Shown here piece by piece: positions 50,927-60,100 of a DNA stretch of 64,000 bases. The stretch is from an uncultured Oscillospiraceae bacterium (GTDB lineage Bacteria > Bacillota > Clostridia > Oscillospirales > Oscillospiraceae). Under the pieces are notes generated by a model. That model did not search any database, was not told the DNA's origin, and was given only the letters and a program-made list of their open reading frames with translations. Each line of letters opens with the position of its first letter. Position 1 is the stretch's first letter. The position numbers and the translations under genes are program-made. Where the stretch lies: NCBI GenBank assembly GCA_910587255.1, contig CAJUKT010000091.1:100675-164674 (forward strand), written 5' to 3'.

Positions 50927-50968
50927 AATCCCGATTACTCTTGATAGCGTTCAAGAATGATCGGGATT
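50927..50968. terminator. Bidirectional terminator at cassette boundary
   Basis: AATCCCGAT/ATCGGGATT arms enclose an inner CTTGA/TCAAG stem; T-rich tracts follow on both strands. It separates the element operon from the GH3 gene ending at 51109. The rest of 50969-51108 shows no gene. Confidence 0.65.
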
Positions 50969-51108
50969 GCTTTATTTAGAAAATGCTTTACCTTATTTTT
51001 CTCTGCTTATGTTCTACGACTTATTTACAAACCTCTGCTGATGGTGCTGTAAACAAGACTTTTTACGGTAGGATTTAGGCATCTGCCTGTTAAATTTCCC
51101 TAATATAC

Positions 51109-53586
51109 CTATGTGTCTTCTTTTCCTAGCATTTCACATGGCAGTGTCAATGGAATATCTTTTTTAATAACCTCTTTTAGCCCACGGAAAATATGTCCAT
51201 TGGCAATTTCCACGATGGCCCGCGCCATGTTCATCTGCATCCGTCCGCCACCACTCTGGATAAGGGCGCGGGAACAGTTGCGGGGAACCAGATTCATCAC
51301 AAACTGCTGATTTTTCACCATCACGTCTTTTTCCGGGCCTTCCGGCATGGCATCCAGCTTTTTTTGGTTGCCTCCTATGCCCTTCATAAACCCGTTATAG
51401 AGTACCCGCCCCATAAAGCTGGTCTGATAGTCGCTGATGGGGGATTCCACGGTGTATGGACGGATGAGCGGTTCAGCGGGAATGGGGCGTCCAATTGTTT
51501 CAGTAAAGACGCCGTCCGAGATGGCGCTTTTTGCGATTTCCAGATAGGCGGCTACTGTTCCGGCAGAATAAGGAGCGGGCGCGTCCTGATGCCCTGCCAC
51601 TGTGATGCTTCCCTGGAGCCGTATATCCTGGGACGAGGCGCCCACAAAAATCGGATATTCCCCGTTTTCTATCACCCAGGAATGGGCCTTGGTGTTATAG
51701 TAGGCCAACTCCTGTTCCTCAAAAACGAGGGTGACAACCCTTCTCTCACCAGGGTTCAAATAGATTTTCTGAAATGCTTTCAGTTCTTTTTGCACCTTGA
51801 ACACCGCGGTGTTTTGGTTCCGGCCGGCGTAGAGCTGCACTACTTCGGCCCCCGCCATCTCCCCGGTATTCTCCACCGTCACCGTGACCGTGATTTTGCC
51901 GTCCCGAAGCTCCGCGGCCATGTCGGCATAACGGAAGGTGGTGTAGGACAAACCGTGGCCAAAGGGATAGCGCACTTTTTCCAGAGTTTCATCAAAGTAG
52001 CGGTAGCCCACAAAGATGTTTTCCCGGTACAGTTCGATCTTGCCCTTGCTGAAACGCTCCCCGTAGGGGATGTCGCCGCAGGTTTTCATCCACGTCTCGC
52101 TGAGCCGCCCGTTGGGGCTGGCTTCGCCCCATAGCAGGCGGCGGCAGGCCTCTCCGCCGCCCTGCCCAGGCAGGGCCATGTGGAGGATCGCGGTCACATG
52201 ATCCGCAAATGGCAGTTCCATGGGGCTGCCGCCAAACAGCACGACCACCACCCGTTTCCCCGCGGCGCACAGCCTGTCGATCAGCGCAAGCTGGTTCTGA
52301 GGAATGGAGAGATCGTCCCGGTCAAAGCCTTCGCTTTCAAACAGCTCCGTGAGTCCGCCGAAGAACAGTACAGTGTCCGCTTCCTTTGCGGCCTCCAATG
52401 CTTTTTCCTCCAGCGCATGGTTTGGCTCATGCTCCATTTCCCGGTAGCCCTGTGCAAAGGTATATTTGACCTGGGCCTGTTCAAAAGCCGTCTTTGGGCT
52501 GGTGAGGTGGGCGGGGTTCAGACCGCTGGAGCCCGCACCCTGATAGCGCATCTTTTCAAACAGGTCGCCCACCACCAGGAGCTTTTCCGTTCCCTTGAGA
52601 GGCAGGACACCGTCATTTTTCAACAGCACCGCACAATCAGCGGCAATGTCCGCTGCGAGGGCGCTGTGACGCTCCAGCAGGGCTTTCATATCAGTGGGCC
52701 GTTCCATCGTGGGACAGCACCGTTCAATGAGCCGCAGAACGTTGCCCACGGCCTGATCCAGTGCGTCCATGGGCAGTGCCCCGGATTTTGCTGCCTCAAT
52801 GATGGCCTTTCGGTTCTCCCATATCCCACCGGGCATATCCAGGTCAAGTCCGGCCCGCACACCGGCCAGCCGGTCGCGGGTCGCACCCCAGTCAGTCATC
52901 ACCAGCCCATCGAAACCCCATTCTGTCCGCAATACGTCTGTGAGAAGCCATTTGCTTTCGGAACAATGGGTGCCGTTGACCTTGTTAAAGGCGCACATCA
53001 TCGTCCAAGGTTTTCCCTCCTTGATGCAGATCTCAAAGGATTTCAAATAAAGCTCCCGCGCCGCCCGCTCGTCAATGACGGAATCGCTCATATAGCGGTA
53101 GTTTTCACAGTTGTTGAGGGCAAAGTGTTTGAGGCAGGCGGCGGTGCCTGTGGACTGGACGCCCCGCACCATGGCTGCGGCCATTTTCCCGGAGAGAAGG
53201 GGATCTTCACTGTAATACTCAAAGTTCCTCCCGCAGCGGGGATCGCGCTTCAAATTGAGGGCGGGGCCCAGCAGCACCTGCACATCATAGCCCACACACT
53301 CCTCGCCAATGGCACGGCCCATCTTCTCCGCATTCTCCGGGGCCCAGCTGTTGGCAATGGTGACGCTGGTGGGAAACGCGGTGGATGGGTAAGACTTTCC
53401 CAGCCCCATGATACCCTCGCCCACATCGTCGACTTTTTTCCGCACACCCACAGGGCCATCCGTCAGATGGAGCGCGGGGATGGCAAGCCGGGGAATGGCG
53501 TTGGTCATCCAAGAGTTGTACCCCTCCAAAAGGGCCGCCTTTTCTTCTACGGTCAGCTCTCGCAACAGTTCTTCAACGTTTTTCAT
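51109..53586 (-). CDS. GH3 beta-glycosidase, canonical order
   Basis: 825 aa, cytoplasmic. N-terminal barrel with K153-H154 (CLKHFALNN) and nucleophile D232 in LVMTDWGA; the C-terminal domain begins near 320 (CAVLLKNDGVLPL). The fibronectin-III-like domain sits at about 570-650 (FGHGLSYTTF before it). An extra ~150-residue helical C-terminal tail (YTVESPISDYQTSFMGRVLYNG) is unusual. Most relatives are beta-glucosidases or beta-xylosidases. Start behind GGGAGG, overlapping the GH1 gene by 14 bp, so the two are coupled. Acts on imported oligosaccharides. Confidence 0.93.
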   Translation of the reverse strand: MKNVEELLRELTVEEKAALLEGYNSWMTNAIPRLAIPALHLTDGPVGVRKKVDDVGEGIMGLGKSYPSTAFPTSVTIANSWAPENAEKMGRAIGEECVGYDVQVLLGPALNLKRDPRCGRNFEYYSEDPLLSGKMAAAMVRGVQSTGTAACLKHFALNNCENYRYMSDSVIDERAARELYLKSFEICIKEGKPWTMMCAFNKVNGTHCSESKWLLTDVLRTEWGFDGLVMTDWGATRDRLAGVRAGLDLDMPGGIWENRKAIIEAAKSGALPMDALDQAVGNVLRLIERCCPTMERPTDMKALLERHSALAADIAADCAVLLKNDGVLPLKGTEKLLVVGDLFEKMRYQGAGSSGLNPAHLTSPKTAFEQAQVKYTFAQGYREMEHEPNHALEEKALEAAKEADTVLFFGGLTELFESEGFDRDDLSIPQNQLALIDRLCAAGKRVVVVLFGGSPMELPFADHVTAILHMALPGQGGGEACRRLLWGEASPNGRLSETWMKTCGDIPYGERFSKGKIELYRENIFVGYRYFDETLEKVRYPFGHGLSYTTFRYADMAAELRDGKITVTVTVENTGEMAGAEVVQLYAGRNQNTAVFKVQKELKAFQKIYLNPGERRVVTLVFEEQELAYYNTKAHSWVIENGEYPIFVGASSQDIRLQGSITVAGHQDAPAPYSAGTVAAYLEIAKSAISDGVFTETIGRPIPAEPLIRPYTVESPISDYQTSFMGRVLYNGFMKGIGGNQKKLDAMPEGPEKDVMVKNQQFVMNLVPRNCSRALIQSGGGRMQMNMARAIVEIANGHIFRGLKEVIKKDIPLTLPCEMLGKEDT

Positions 53587-54850
53587 CAAATAGTCCTCCC
53601 AACACCAGCAGGCTGTCTTTGGGGTGGCGCTCCTGGGTTTCGCGATCCACCCCAATGAGGCCGAAAGTTTTGCTGTAGCCCGCCTGCCACTCAAAATTGT
53701 CCAATAAACTCCAGTAAAAATATCCGTTCACAGGGATGCCGCCTTCCCGTGCAGCCAGCACTCCCGCGACGGCTTCCCGGATAAAAGCGCAGCGCCGATT
53801 ATCATCACTGGTAGCAAGGCCGTTTTCGGTCACCAGCAGTTCGCCGTGAAAGTCTTTCGCCACCCGGCGCAGCACATTTCCGATGGAAGCCGGATAGTCC
53901 TCATAGCCCATCTGCGTCAACGGCGTGCCAGGCGCGTGCTCCCGCGCCCCGTCTGCGTCTATGATCTTCCGGGAGTAGTTCTGAATGCCCAGAAAATCGT
54001 CATCCTTGAAGTAGGGCAGGTAGAAGCCAAAATCCTCGTGCCAGAGCTTTTCAGCCTGCGCCTGCCCGTCCGCCGTGGGCTGGTAGTCAAACAGGGACAG
54101 AGTGAGGCCCGCCTTCGATGCAGGGGAAAGCTCTTTGATGACCTGAACCGCCGCCCGATGCGCCTCCATAACATTTTTTTCCTGTTTAGGCTTTCGGGGC
54201 TTCAAGAACGTGTTGACCCCAAATGGGCTGCAATGGAACGCTTTTCCCTGCTCCAGCATCCCCAGGAAGATGGCCTTTAGATTCAGGCCGGTGTTGGTGC
54301 CCACCTGGACGCTGCCCTCTTTTTTCTTCCCGGCCTTCATCATATCGGCGGCGATTTTGTTGAGCTGTCCGCCCATATTTGCCTCGTTGATCGTGCAGAT
54401 ATAGGGCAGGCGGTCTCCCAGAGCCTCCATGACATGGCGGACGTACTTGGTAAAGGCGTCTATCACGTAGGGCCTGCACCAGCCGCCTTTGCCAATCAGC
54501 CACGCAGGGCTGGAGAAGTGGTAAAGTGTCACCACCGGGGTCAGACCATTGTCGGCACAGCAGTCCAGCACCTTTCGGTAATGGTCGATGGCGGCGGGAT
54601 CAAAGCGGCCTTCCTCCGGCTCCACCCTGGCCCACTCGATGCTGAAGCGGTAGGCGTTACAGCCAGATGCCGCCAATAGGCGGATGTCCTCGGCATAGCG
54701 GTGGTAGTGGTCTACTGCCGCGCCGCTGGGCTCCACAAAATCGGAATGTTTTATGTGTTCCATCATCCAATAGTCGCTATGGATGTTATGTCCCTCCACT
54801 TGATGTGCGGCGGTGGCGGCGCCGATTAAAAAGTCATCTAATTGCTTCAT
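53573..54850 (-). CDS. GH1 beta-glucosidase-type glycosidase
   Basis: 425 aa. Acid/base E156 is in TINEAN (TINEP is usual, so Pro is replaced by Ala) and the nucleophile E342 in LVTENG. N-terminal FLIGAATAAHQVEG and YRFSIEWARVEPEEG match the family. The length is somewhat short for GH1 (typically 440-480). With no phosphotransferase genes nearby and a GPH symporter in the operon, unphosphorylated beta-glucosides or beta-galactosides are more likely than 6-phospho forms. GGGAGA precedes the ATG. Confidence 0.92.
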   Translation of the reverse strand: MKQLDDFLIGAATAAHQVEGHNIHSDYWMMEHIKHSDFVEPSGAAVDHYHRYAEDIRLLAASGCNAYRFSIEWARVEPEEGRFDPAAIDHYRKVLDCCADNGLTPVVTLYHFSSPAWLIGKGGWCRPYVIDAFTKYVRHVMEALGDRLPYICTINEANMGGQLNKIAADMMKAGKKKEGSVQVGTNTGLNLKAIFLGMLEQGKAFHCSPFGVNTFLKPRKPKQEKNVMEAHRAAVQVIKELSPASKAGLTLSLFDYQPTADGQAQAEKLWHEDFGFYLPYFKDDDFLGIQNYSRKIIDADGAREHAPGTPLTQMGYEDYPASIGNVLRRVAKDFHGELLVTENGLATSDDNRRCAFIREAVAGVLAAREGGIPVNGYFYWSLLDNFEWQAGYSKTFGLIGVDRETQERHPKDSLLVLGGLFDEKR

Positions 54851-54867
54851 GCGCTCATCTCCCGCTA

Positions 54868-55653
54868 TTATTCAGTTGCGAAAATCTCCGCCAGATATGC
54901 CTCAAATTTAGGCGTCCACCATTTCAGATACCCTGCCTGGGTCGGGTGGATTGAATCATTCATGTAAAAGTCGTAATCATCGCCGGACACAGCGTTCATA
55001 TCCGGGTCGTTCCACAAGTCAATCACACCAATGTCCCATTTATCCTGTAAACGAAGGAGAGCATCAACCATGGCTGCGTAGGGCTCACTGCCATACTTTG
55101 TCCCGGTGTAAAAGATGACAGGGCAGTCCCATGTCTGCTTCACATACGCGATAATATACTCCATCGCCCCAATCACCGTATTGCGATCAAAGTCCTCCAG
55201 TTCGGTGCTGGTGCTGATTTCTCCCAAGACGATTTTCAGTGTTGCATCGTTGGTGGAGAGTTGGCAGATGACGGCATCAAATTTTTGTGAGGTATCTACG
55301 TTCAACAGGCGGGAAACATAGGTGCTTGCGCCCATTTTTGCTAAGGTCGTGCCGCTGACGGCCTCCTTAACTACATCGCAACTGTCCAGGACAGCAATAT
55401 AGTCTGCCATGGAAACGCCCAGCGATGCGGAACCATATGTTACTGACGACCCCAGGAACAACAGCTTTTTCCCAGCAAGCGGGCTGTTTTCCAGCGGTGT
55501 TACGTTTTCCAGGTGGTACTCCTCTGCGTTGCCTGGGTCATTCGCTATTTTATTATCATGAATGAATTTTAGCGGACCGATGCCCCCCATAGCGCCAAGA
55601 ACAATAAGCTGGGCAACAGTCAGAACAGCTATCACGCCGATAACGATGGTCAA
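54868..55653 (-). CDS. SGNH hydrolase with disrupted N-terminal frame
   Basis: 261 codons in frame from TTG 55653. The N-terminal hydrophobic anchor (TIVIGVIAVLTVAQLIVL) precedes an SGNH domain with FLGSSVTYG, QLSTND and the His block IHPTQAGY. The only good ribosome binding site (GGGGAGGT) belongs to an ATG at 55673, which is out of frame. That ATG runs into a TGA after seven codons. One more A in the adjacent six-A run would restore a typical Lys-rich signal start. So the gene is frameshifted, uses slippage, or the base is an error. Paralog of the hydrolases at 14106 and 15146. Confidence 0.75.
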   Translation of the reverse strand: MTIVIGVIAVLTVAQLIVLGAMGGIGPLKFIHDNKIANDPGNAEEYHLENVTPLENSPLAGKKLLFLGSSVTYGSASLGVSMADYIAVLDSCDVVKEAVSGTTLAKMGASTYVSRLLNVDTSQKFDAVICQLSTNDATLKIVLGEISTSTELEDFDRNTVIGAMEYIIAYVKQTWDCPVIFYTGTKYGSEPYAAMVDALLRLQDKWDIGVIDLWNDPDMNAVSGDDYDFYMNDSIHPTQAGYLKWWTPKFEAYLAEIFATE

Positions 55654-55691
55654 TACTTTTTCCCTTTTTTCATTGAAATTACCTCCCCAAT

Positions 55692-57365
55692 TTATTTGCG
55701 GCCCTTGTTGGCCTTGGTCGCTTCTTTTGCCTTGCGATCCGCAAGTTTTTGTTGGTATTTGGCTTCCTCTGCGTCAAAGCTCAGGCCTTTTTTCACACAG
55801 TGGGCTTTCAGTTCCTTCACGCGGTTTTCCTCTGCCACGCGGTCAAGCTCAGCCTGTTCCAAAGCGGCCTTTTCCTCCGGCGATACATATACCTCACCGC
55901 GGGCCGCCGACGCATCCTTATGCCGCTGGAGAATGTCCGCCTGCATCTGGGGCAGTTCCTTTTCCACATGAAAGAAACCCAGAAGGAACCCAATCAAGAA
56001 CAATCCTGCGGCGGGCACAATAAACATCCCCGCAATGAAAAAATTTTGTACGGCGGCGTTCTGAGGTACCCAGCTTCCGTCTGCCATAGGCGCCACATAC
56101 CCAAGGAAACCCAGCAGCAGGTTAAATACACCCATACTGATGCCGGTGGTAACCGTCACAATGATGCTGTAGATCGAGGAGGAAAAACCGTCACAGCGGA
56201 ATTTGTTCAGCCACTCCACATGATCCAAAGCGTCCGCCACCATTGCAGTCAACGTATATGTAATGGGAAGGGTGCCGAAGGAGCGTAGGACAAGGCCAAT
56301 CAGCACCATGCCCATATTCCGGGCGTTTAGGGCGCAGATCACGCCGCCCACAATGCCCATAGCGCACCCGGCTATCATCACATTCCGTTTCCCAAACCGT
56401 TTCACCAGCGGCCATAAGATCAGGATGCCCAGCCCTAACGGGGCCTGTCCGATGGCGTTCAGGATCGTCATGGTAGTGCCGTCGTTATAGGTTCCGAGCA
56501 CCCAGTTACAGTAGTAGATGGTGCTGGTAATCTGGAAGTTGTTAAAAAGCTGGTAAACGATCACGATCCCCATAATGACGATCCAATATTTGCTGGAGAG
56601 GCAGCCCTTGATCTGCTGCCCAAATGAAACCGCATCTTCTGCCTGGGTAGAGGCTTGGCTGTCCTCGGTAACACGCTCCCGCGAAAACTTATATTGGATC
56701 AGGGTGGCGGGGATAGCGAGCAGACCGATAATCGTCATTACAAGCCCCCATCGGCCCCGGTCTACACCCAAGAAAGGGAGCAGCACCATGGGAAAGAGCA
56801 TACTGACCAGCACGCCCGGAATCATGGAAATTCCCATGGAGCTTGCCATAGCCAGGGTATCCCTCTGCTTGCTGTTGCGGGTGGAGAGCGGGACAAGCAG
56901 GGTGTTGCTGATATTATACATGGTGTAGGAGATGCAGAAGTACAGGTTGTAGCTCACTGTGACCCAGATAATGGTCATGGGCAGGCTGCTCTCCGGAACA
57001 GCGAACAGCAAACTCGAGGATATTGCCATCAGCGGCCCGGAAAAGAGCAGCCAGGGACGGGCCTTGCCTTGTTTGGAATTGGTGCGGTCAATGATCCGGC
57101 CCATCGCCACGTTGGTGACAGCGTCCACGATTTTGGAGAGTAGGGGCATCAGCGCCAGAAACAGCCCCCCCGCAATGGGGCTGAGCTTCAATACATCGGT
57201 GTAGAATTGGTTCAAATAACTTTGCGCGCAGATGGCGTTCATGCAGGCCACTAGCGCCGGGCCGAGGAAATACCCCAGCCACCGCTCGGAGTTCTTCACG
57301 TTTTGGGACTTCACATTGGTGCTGAACAGTTTCCCGTCCAATGGCTTAAATTGAATACTTTTCAT
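55692..57365 (-). CDS. GPH-family sugar symporter with long C-terminal tail
   Basis: 557 aa from the ATG preceded by GGAGGG. About 12 membrane helices with the GPH signature (VDAVTNVAMGRIIDRTNSKQGKARPW). The last ~90 residues form a charged cytoplasmic tail (SPEEKAALEQAELDRVAEENRVKELK), probably helical, longer than in the symporter at 18051. First gene of the GH3-GH1-SGNH operon; it should import the glycosides that those enzymes cut. Confidence 0.9.
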   Translation of the reverse strand: MKSIQFKPLDGKLFSTNVKSQNVKNSERWLGYFLGPALVACMNAICAQSYLNQFYTDVLKLSPIAGGLFLALMPLLSKIVDAVTNVAMGRIIDRTNSKQGKARPWLLFSGPLMAISSSLLFAVPESSLPMTIIWVTVSYNLYFCISYTMYNISNTLLVPLSTRNSKQRDTLAMASSMGISMIPGVLVSMLFPMVLLPFLGVDRGRWGLVMTIIGLLAIPATLIQYKFSRERVTEDSQASTQAEDAVSFGQQIKGCLSSKYWIVIMGIVIVYQLFNNFQITSTIYYCNWVLGTYNDGTTMTILNAIGQAPLGLGILILWPLVKRFGKRNVMIAGCAMGIVGGVICALNARNMGMVLIGLVLRSFGTLPITYTLTAMVADALDHVEWLNKFRCDGFSSSIYSIIVTVTTGISMGVFNLLLGFLGYVAPMADGSWVPQNAAVQNFFIAGMFIVPAAGLFLIGFLLGFFHVEKELPQMQADILQRHKDASAARGEVYVSPEEKAALEQAELDRVAEENRVKELKAHCVKKGLSFDAEEAKYQQKLADRKAKEATKANKGRK

Positions 57366-57588
57366 AATTCTCCCTCCAATTTTGATCTCCAATTTCACTG
57401 TTTTCGACGCTGAACACAGCATAACAGAAAAGTTACAAACAGCGTTATCTCAAAAAAGCATATATCTATCTTGAATTTGTCTAATTCTATCAAAACAATA
57501 AATTTAGGACAGAAAACACAAAATTACTATATACTGCTGCGTGAAAATATGGTATGCTTGTTTGTGACAAGGAAAGGGGATGCATACT

Positions 57589-57822
57589 ATGCGTCTGAAA
57601 GAAAATATTGATTTAGCACAGTTTTTAATGGCAGTGAGTACCTGCAAAGGCGAAGTGAGCTTCACCACGGCAGAAGGAGACGTCTTGAACTTGAAGTCAG
57701 CGTTGTCCCGCTATGTCTTTGTCGTTGCCATGCGCCATCCGGAACTGCTGGAAAACGGCCAGGTGGTATGTGAGACAGCGGAAGATGCTGCGGGCCTTAC
57801 TGATTATGTCATTGCGCCATAG
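57589..57822 (+). CDS. Small conserved protein, unknown function
   Basis: 77 aa from the ATG about 9 bp after AAAGGGG; an ATG at 57580 overlaps that site. The pattern FLMAVSTCKGEVSFTTAEGDVLNLKSALSRYV is seen in short Firmicute proteins often labelled 'polyA polymerase' by error. No enzymatic motif. It lies just before the AraC gene and is divergent from the symporter operon. The 223-bp region upstream shows no consensus promoter I would defend. Confidence 0.65.
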   Translation: MRLKENIDLAQFLMAVSTCKGEVSFTTAEGDVLNLKSALSRYVFVVAMRHPELLENGQVVCETAEDAAGLTDYVIAP

Positions 57823-57835
57823 GAGGGGGGTCAAA

Positions 57836-59074
57836 TTGGAGAATGTGGAGCGGAACCTGCACCTGTTTCGGGAACTAATCTCCTGCGCCCATGAGCTTTA
57901 TTTTTGGACATATGATGCCAGGGGAAACTGCGTTTATAGCAACAATCCAAACGAGCAGCTATTCAAACAGATTTTTGTCTTAGATAAGGGACATGAAATT
58001 GTCCAAACTGAAAATTTGAGGAAAGATCGGCCTGTCATTTTGACCAGTGTACTCGGGTTTTTGTGGATCACTGACTTTGAGCCGGATGCGTCGGGAGAAT
58101 TGCTCTATACCCATGTAATCGGGCCTGCGTTTATTGAAGATGTATCATCGCGGACAATAGAGGGCGCACTGAACAAGCTATGTTTTTCCCTGGCGCTCAA
58201 AAAAGATTTCCTTCAACTGATCCAGCAGATTCCGGTCATTTCAATGATGCGTTTTTTTGAGTACGGATTGATGCTTCATTACTGCATCCATGGTCAAAAG
58301 CTAACGATCAGCGACCTTCAATACTTTCAGGCCGGGGAACAGCAGCGCACGGATCATGCTTCCCATGCAGATGCCCATGGTACATGGGCAATGGAGCAAA
58401 AGCTTCTCCGCCTGATAGAGGAGGGGAACCTGAACTACAAAGAACAAGCGGGACACATGGTGGGGACGGGGATGATAGGCAATTTGGGGAACGGGGATTC
58501 GATCCGTCATATCAAAAACATCACCATCGTTTATACCGCCCTGTGTACCCGTGCGGCAATCCGGGGAGGGGTAGATTCGGAAATTGCGTATACCCTCAGT
58601 GACCAATATATCAATGCCATTGAAACCTGTGCAAGCCTTTCGGAAATTGCGGAGGTCAACGCCGCCATGCAGGAGGATTTTGTGCGCAGGGTCCATCAAA
58701 TCAAGAAACAGGACGGAATTTCCCCTCAAGTCAGGAAATGTTGTGACTATATCCAGCTTCATGTAGAGCGCAGAGTGTCACTGACAGAATTGGCGGAGTT
58801 TTCCGGCTATTCGGGAACGTATCTCTCACGTAAATTCAAGCAAGAGCTGGGGATGACAGTGGGAGAATATATAATGCTTCAAAAAATTGAACGGGCCAAA
58901 ATACTTCTGCGTGCTGGTAAGCAGTCTATTCAAGAAATCGCTGAACAGCTGGGGATTCAATCGCAGAGCTATTTTGGACAGCAGTTCAAAAAGGTGACCG
59001 GGATGACACCGGGAGAGTATCGGCTAAAGAGCGATGTTGAAGCAGCTGCTTCCATGCGGGAAGATTTTATCTAA
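57836..59074 (+). CDS. AraC-family transcriptional regulator
   Basis: 412 aa with a TTG start 5-6 bp after AGGAGGGGG; no in-frame ATG has a ribosome binding site. Residues 1-290 form a sensor region of unknown fold. The C-terminal ~100 residues hold both AraC helix-turn-helix units (VSLTELAEFSGYSGTYLSRKFKQELGMTVGEYI; QSIQEIAEQLGIQSQSYFGQQFKKVTGMTPGEYR). Divergent from the GPH-SGNH-GH1-GH3 operon, which it most likely controls in response to its sugar. Confidence 0.9.
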   Translation: MENVERNLHLFRELISCAHELYFWTYDARGNCVYSNNPNEQLFKQIFVLDKGHEIVQTENLRKDRPVILTSVLGFLWITDFEPDASGELLYTHVIGPAFIEDVSSRTIEGALNKLCFSLALKKDFLQLIQQIPVISMMRFFEYGLMLHYCIHGQKLTISDLQYFQAGEQQRTDHASHADAHGTWAMEQKLLRLIEEGNLNYKEQAGHMVGTGMIGNLGNGDSIRHIKNITIVYTALCTRAAIRGGVDSEIAYTLSDQYINAIETCASLSEIAEVNAAMQEDFVRRVHQIKKQDGISPQVRKCCDYIQLHVERRVSLTELAEFSGYSGTYLSRKFKQELGMTVGEYIMLQKIERAKILLRAGKQSIQEIAEQLGIQSQSYFGQQFKKVTGMTPGEYRLKSDVEAAASMREDFI

Positions 59075-59120
59075 AATAGATTCAAATGGGTACCCAAGAT
59101 ATACAATGCTGTAACCATAG

Positions 59121-59160
59121 ACACCGCCGGCAGGAACGCACTCCTGCCGGCGGTGTTTTA
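59121..59160 (+). terminator. Rho-independent terminator after AraC gene
   Basis: A 14-bp perfect stem (CACCGCCGGCAGGA and complement) with a 6-base loop, followed by TTTTA. It ends the AraC transcript and faces the leftward gene that stops at 59222. Confidence 0.85.
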
Positions 59161-59221
59161 CTTCTCTGCATCTTTGCCTTTCCGTCTGCTCATTCCATTA
59201 AAAATAAGCAGGATTTCTCAG

Positions 59222-60100
59222 TTAAAAGTCGATATACTGTGTCCCTGCCTCAGCGGTCAGGCATATGAGCCGCTCGGGAGCGCTTTTCAGTTCCATGTTG
59301 ATGCCCTGCGTATGTAGAAATTGTCCCAAGCCATCGTTCAGTCCAGCCTGTTCCGACAGATTGTGCTGGGCGGCATACTCGGGGAAGTGCTGATAGACTG
59401 CGTTCATCAGCGCGGCCCGGTTGACCTCGCAGCACATCTGCCCTTTGGGGATAGCGGAGACAAGTTCAAAAAGCGGGACGCTGCTGTTCGTTTCGATGAA
59501 AAACAGGTACCCAGGCATCTCCCCTTCTGTATGGGCAAGGCCGCCCAAGAATCTCTCAGCCAGCCCCCTCGCCCCATCGGACAGATCATCATATTTGGGG
59601 CAGGCCACGGCGAGGCCTTGCTGGCACTGCTCTGTTTCCAGCCAATACAGGCCGTTGGCAATGATCTTATGCCGGGTGGTGCAGCCCCATGGGGTGTGAA
59701 AAGGGACGGGGTAGCGGCCAAAATAGTCCGGGTACATCTCCGCGCCGGCGGCGGCAATGCTGCGGATGGTTTCACCCTCCGGCAGTGGAAGGTGGTGCAG
59801 AATCTGATAGCGGTAAAGCTCGTAGCCGACGATATATCTAGTATTGCCGGTTTCATCTTCCAGGTACAACAACAAGCCGGGATGATCCGGGACAGCTTTC
59901 CCGTACCGCTTTGCCTTAGCCGAGATGTCTCCCGCATTGCTTAATACGATAAAGGCTTCCACGGCCAATCCTGTTTCCGAGCATTCCAGAATGGCGTCAT
60001 ACACGCCGGGCATGGCAAGTGCGGCCTCTGTTACCGTGCCCAGATCTCCCAGGTCAAGGGGCAGGTTTCCCAGGCTTAACAGATCCATATCATTATCCAT
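59222..60100 (-). CDS. Uncharacterised 292-aa protein
   Basis: ATG behind GGAGGT, overlapping the end of the upstream gene by 8 bp. Mixed alpha/beta; begins MDNDMDLLSLGNLPLDLGDLG. Contains Cys and aromatic residues scattered through the middle and no motif I recognise. Always read with its upstream partner, so both may work in one complex. Confidence 0.68.
   Translation of the reverse strand: MDNDMDLLSLGNLPLDLGDLGTVTEAALAMPGVYDAILECSETGLAVEAFIVLSNAGDISAKAKRYGKAVPDHPGLLLYLEDETGNTRYIVGYELYRYQILHHLPLPEGETIRSIAAAGAEMYPDYFGRYPVPFHTPWGCTTRHKIIANGLYWLETEQCQQGLAVACPKYDDLSDGARGLAERFLGGLAHTEGEMPGYLFFIETNSSVPLFELVSAIPKGQMCCEVNRAALMNAVYQHFPEYAAQHNLSEQAGLNDGLGQFLHTQGINMELKSAPERLICLTAEAGTQYIDF

Noticed and set aside
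52180..53658. Plus-strand 492-codon frame opposite the canonical GH3
   Set aside because: Antisense shadow of a gene with intact catalytic motifs; also crosses the GH3/GH1 junction.
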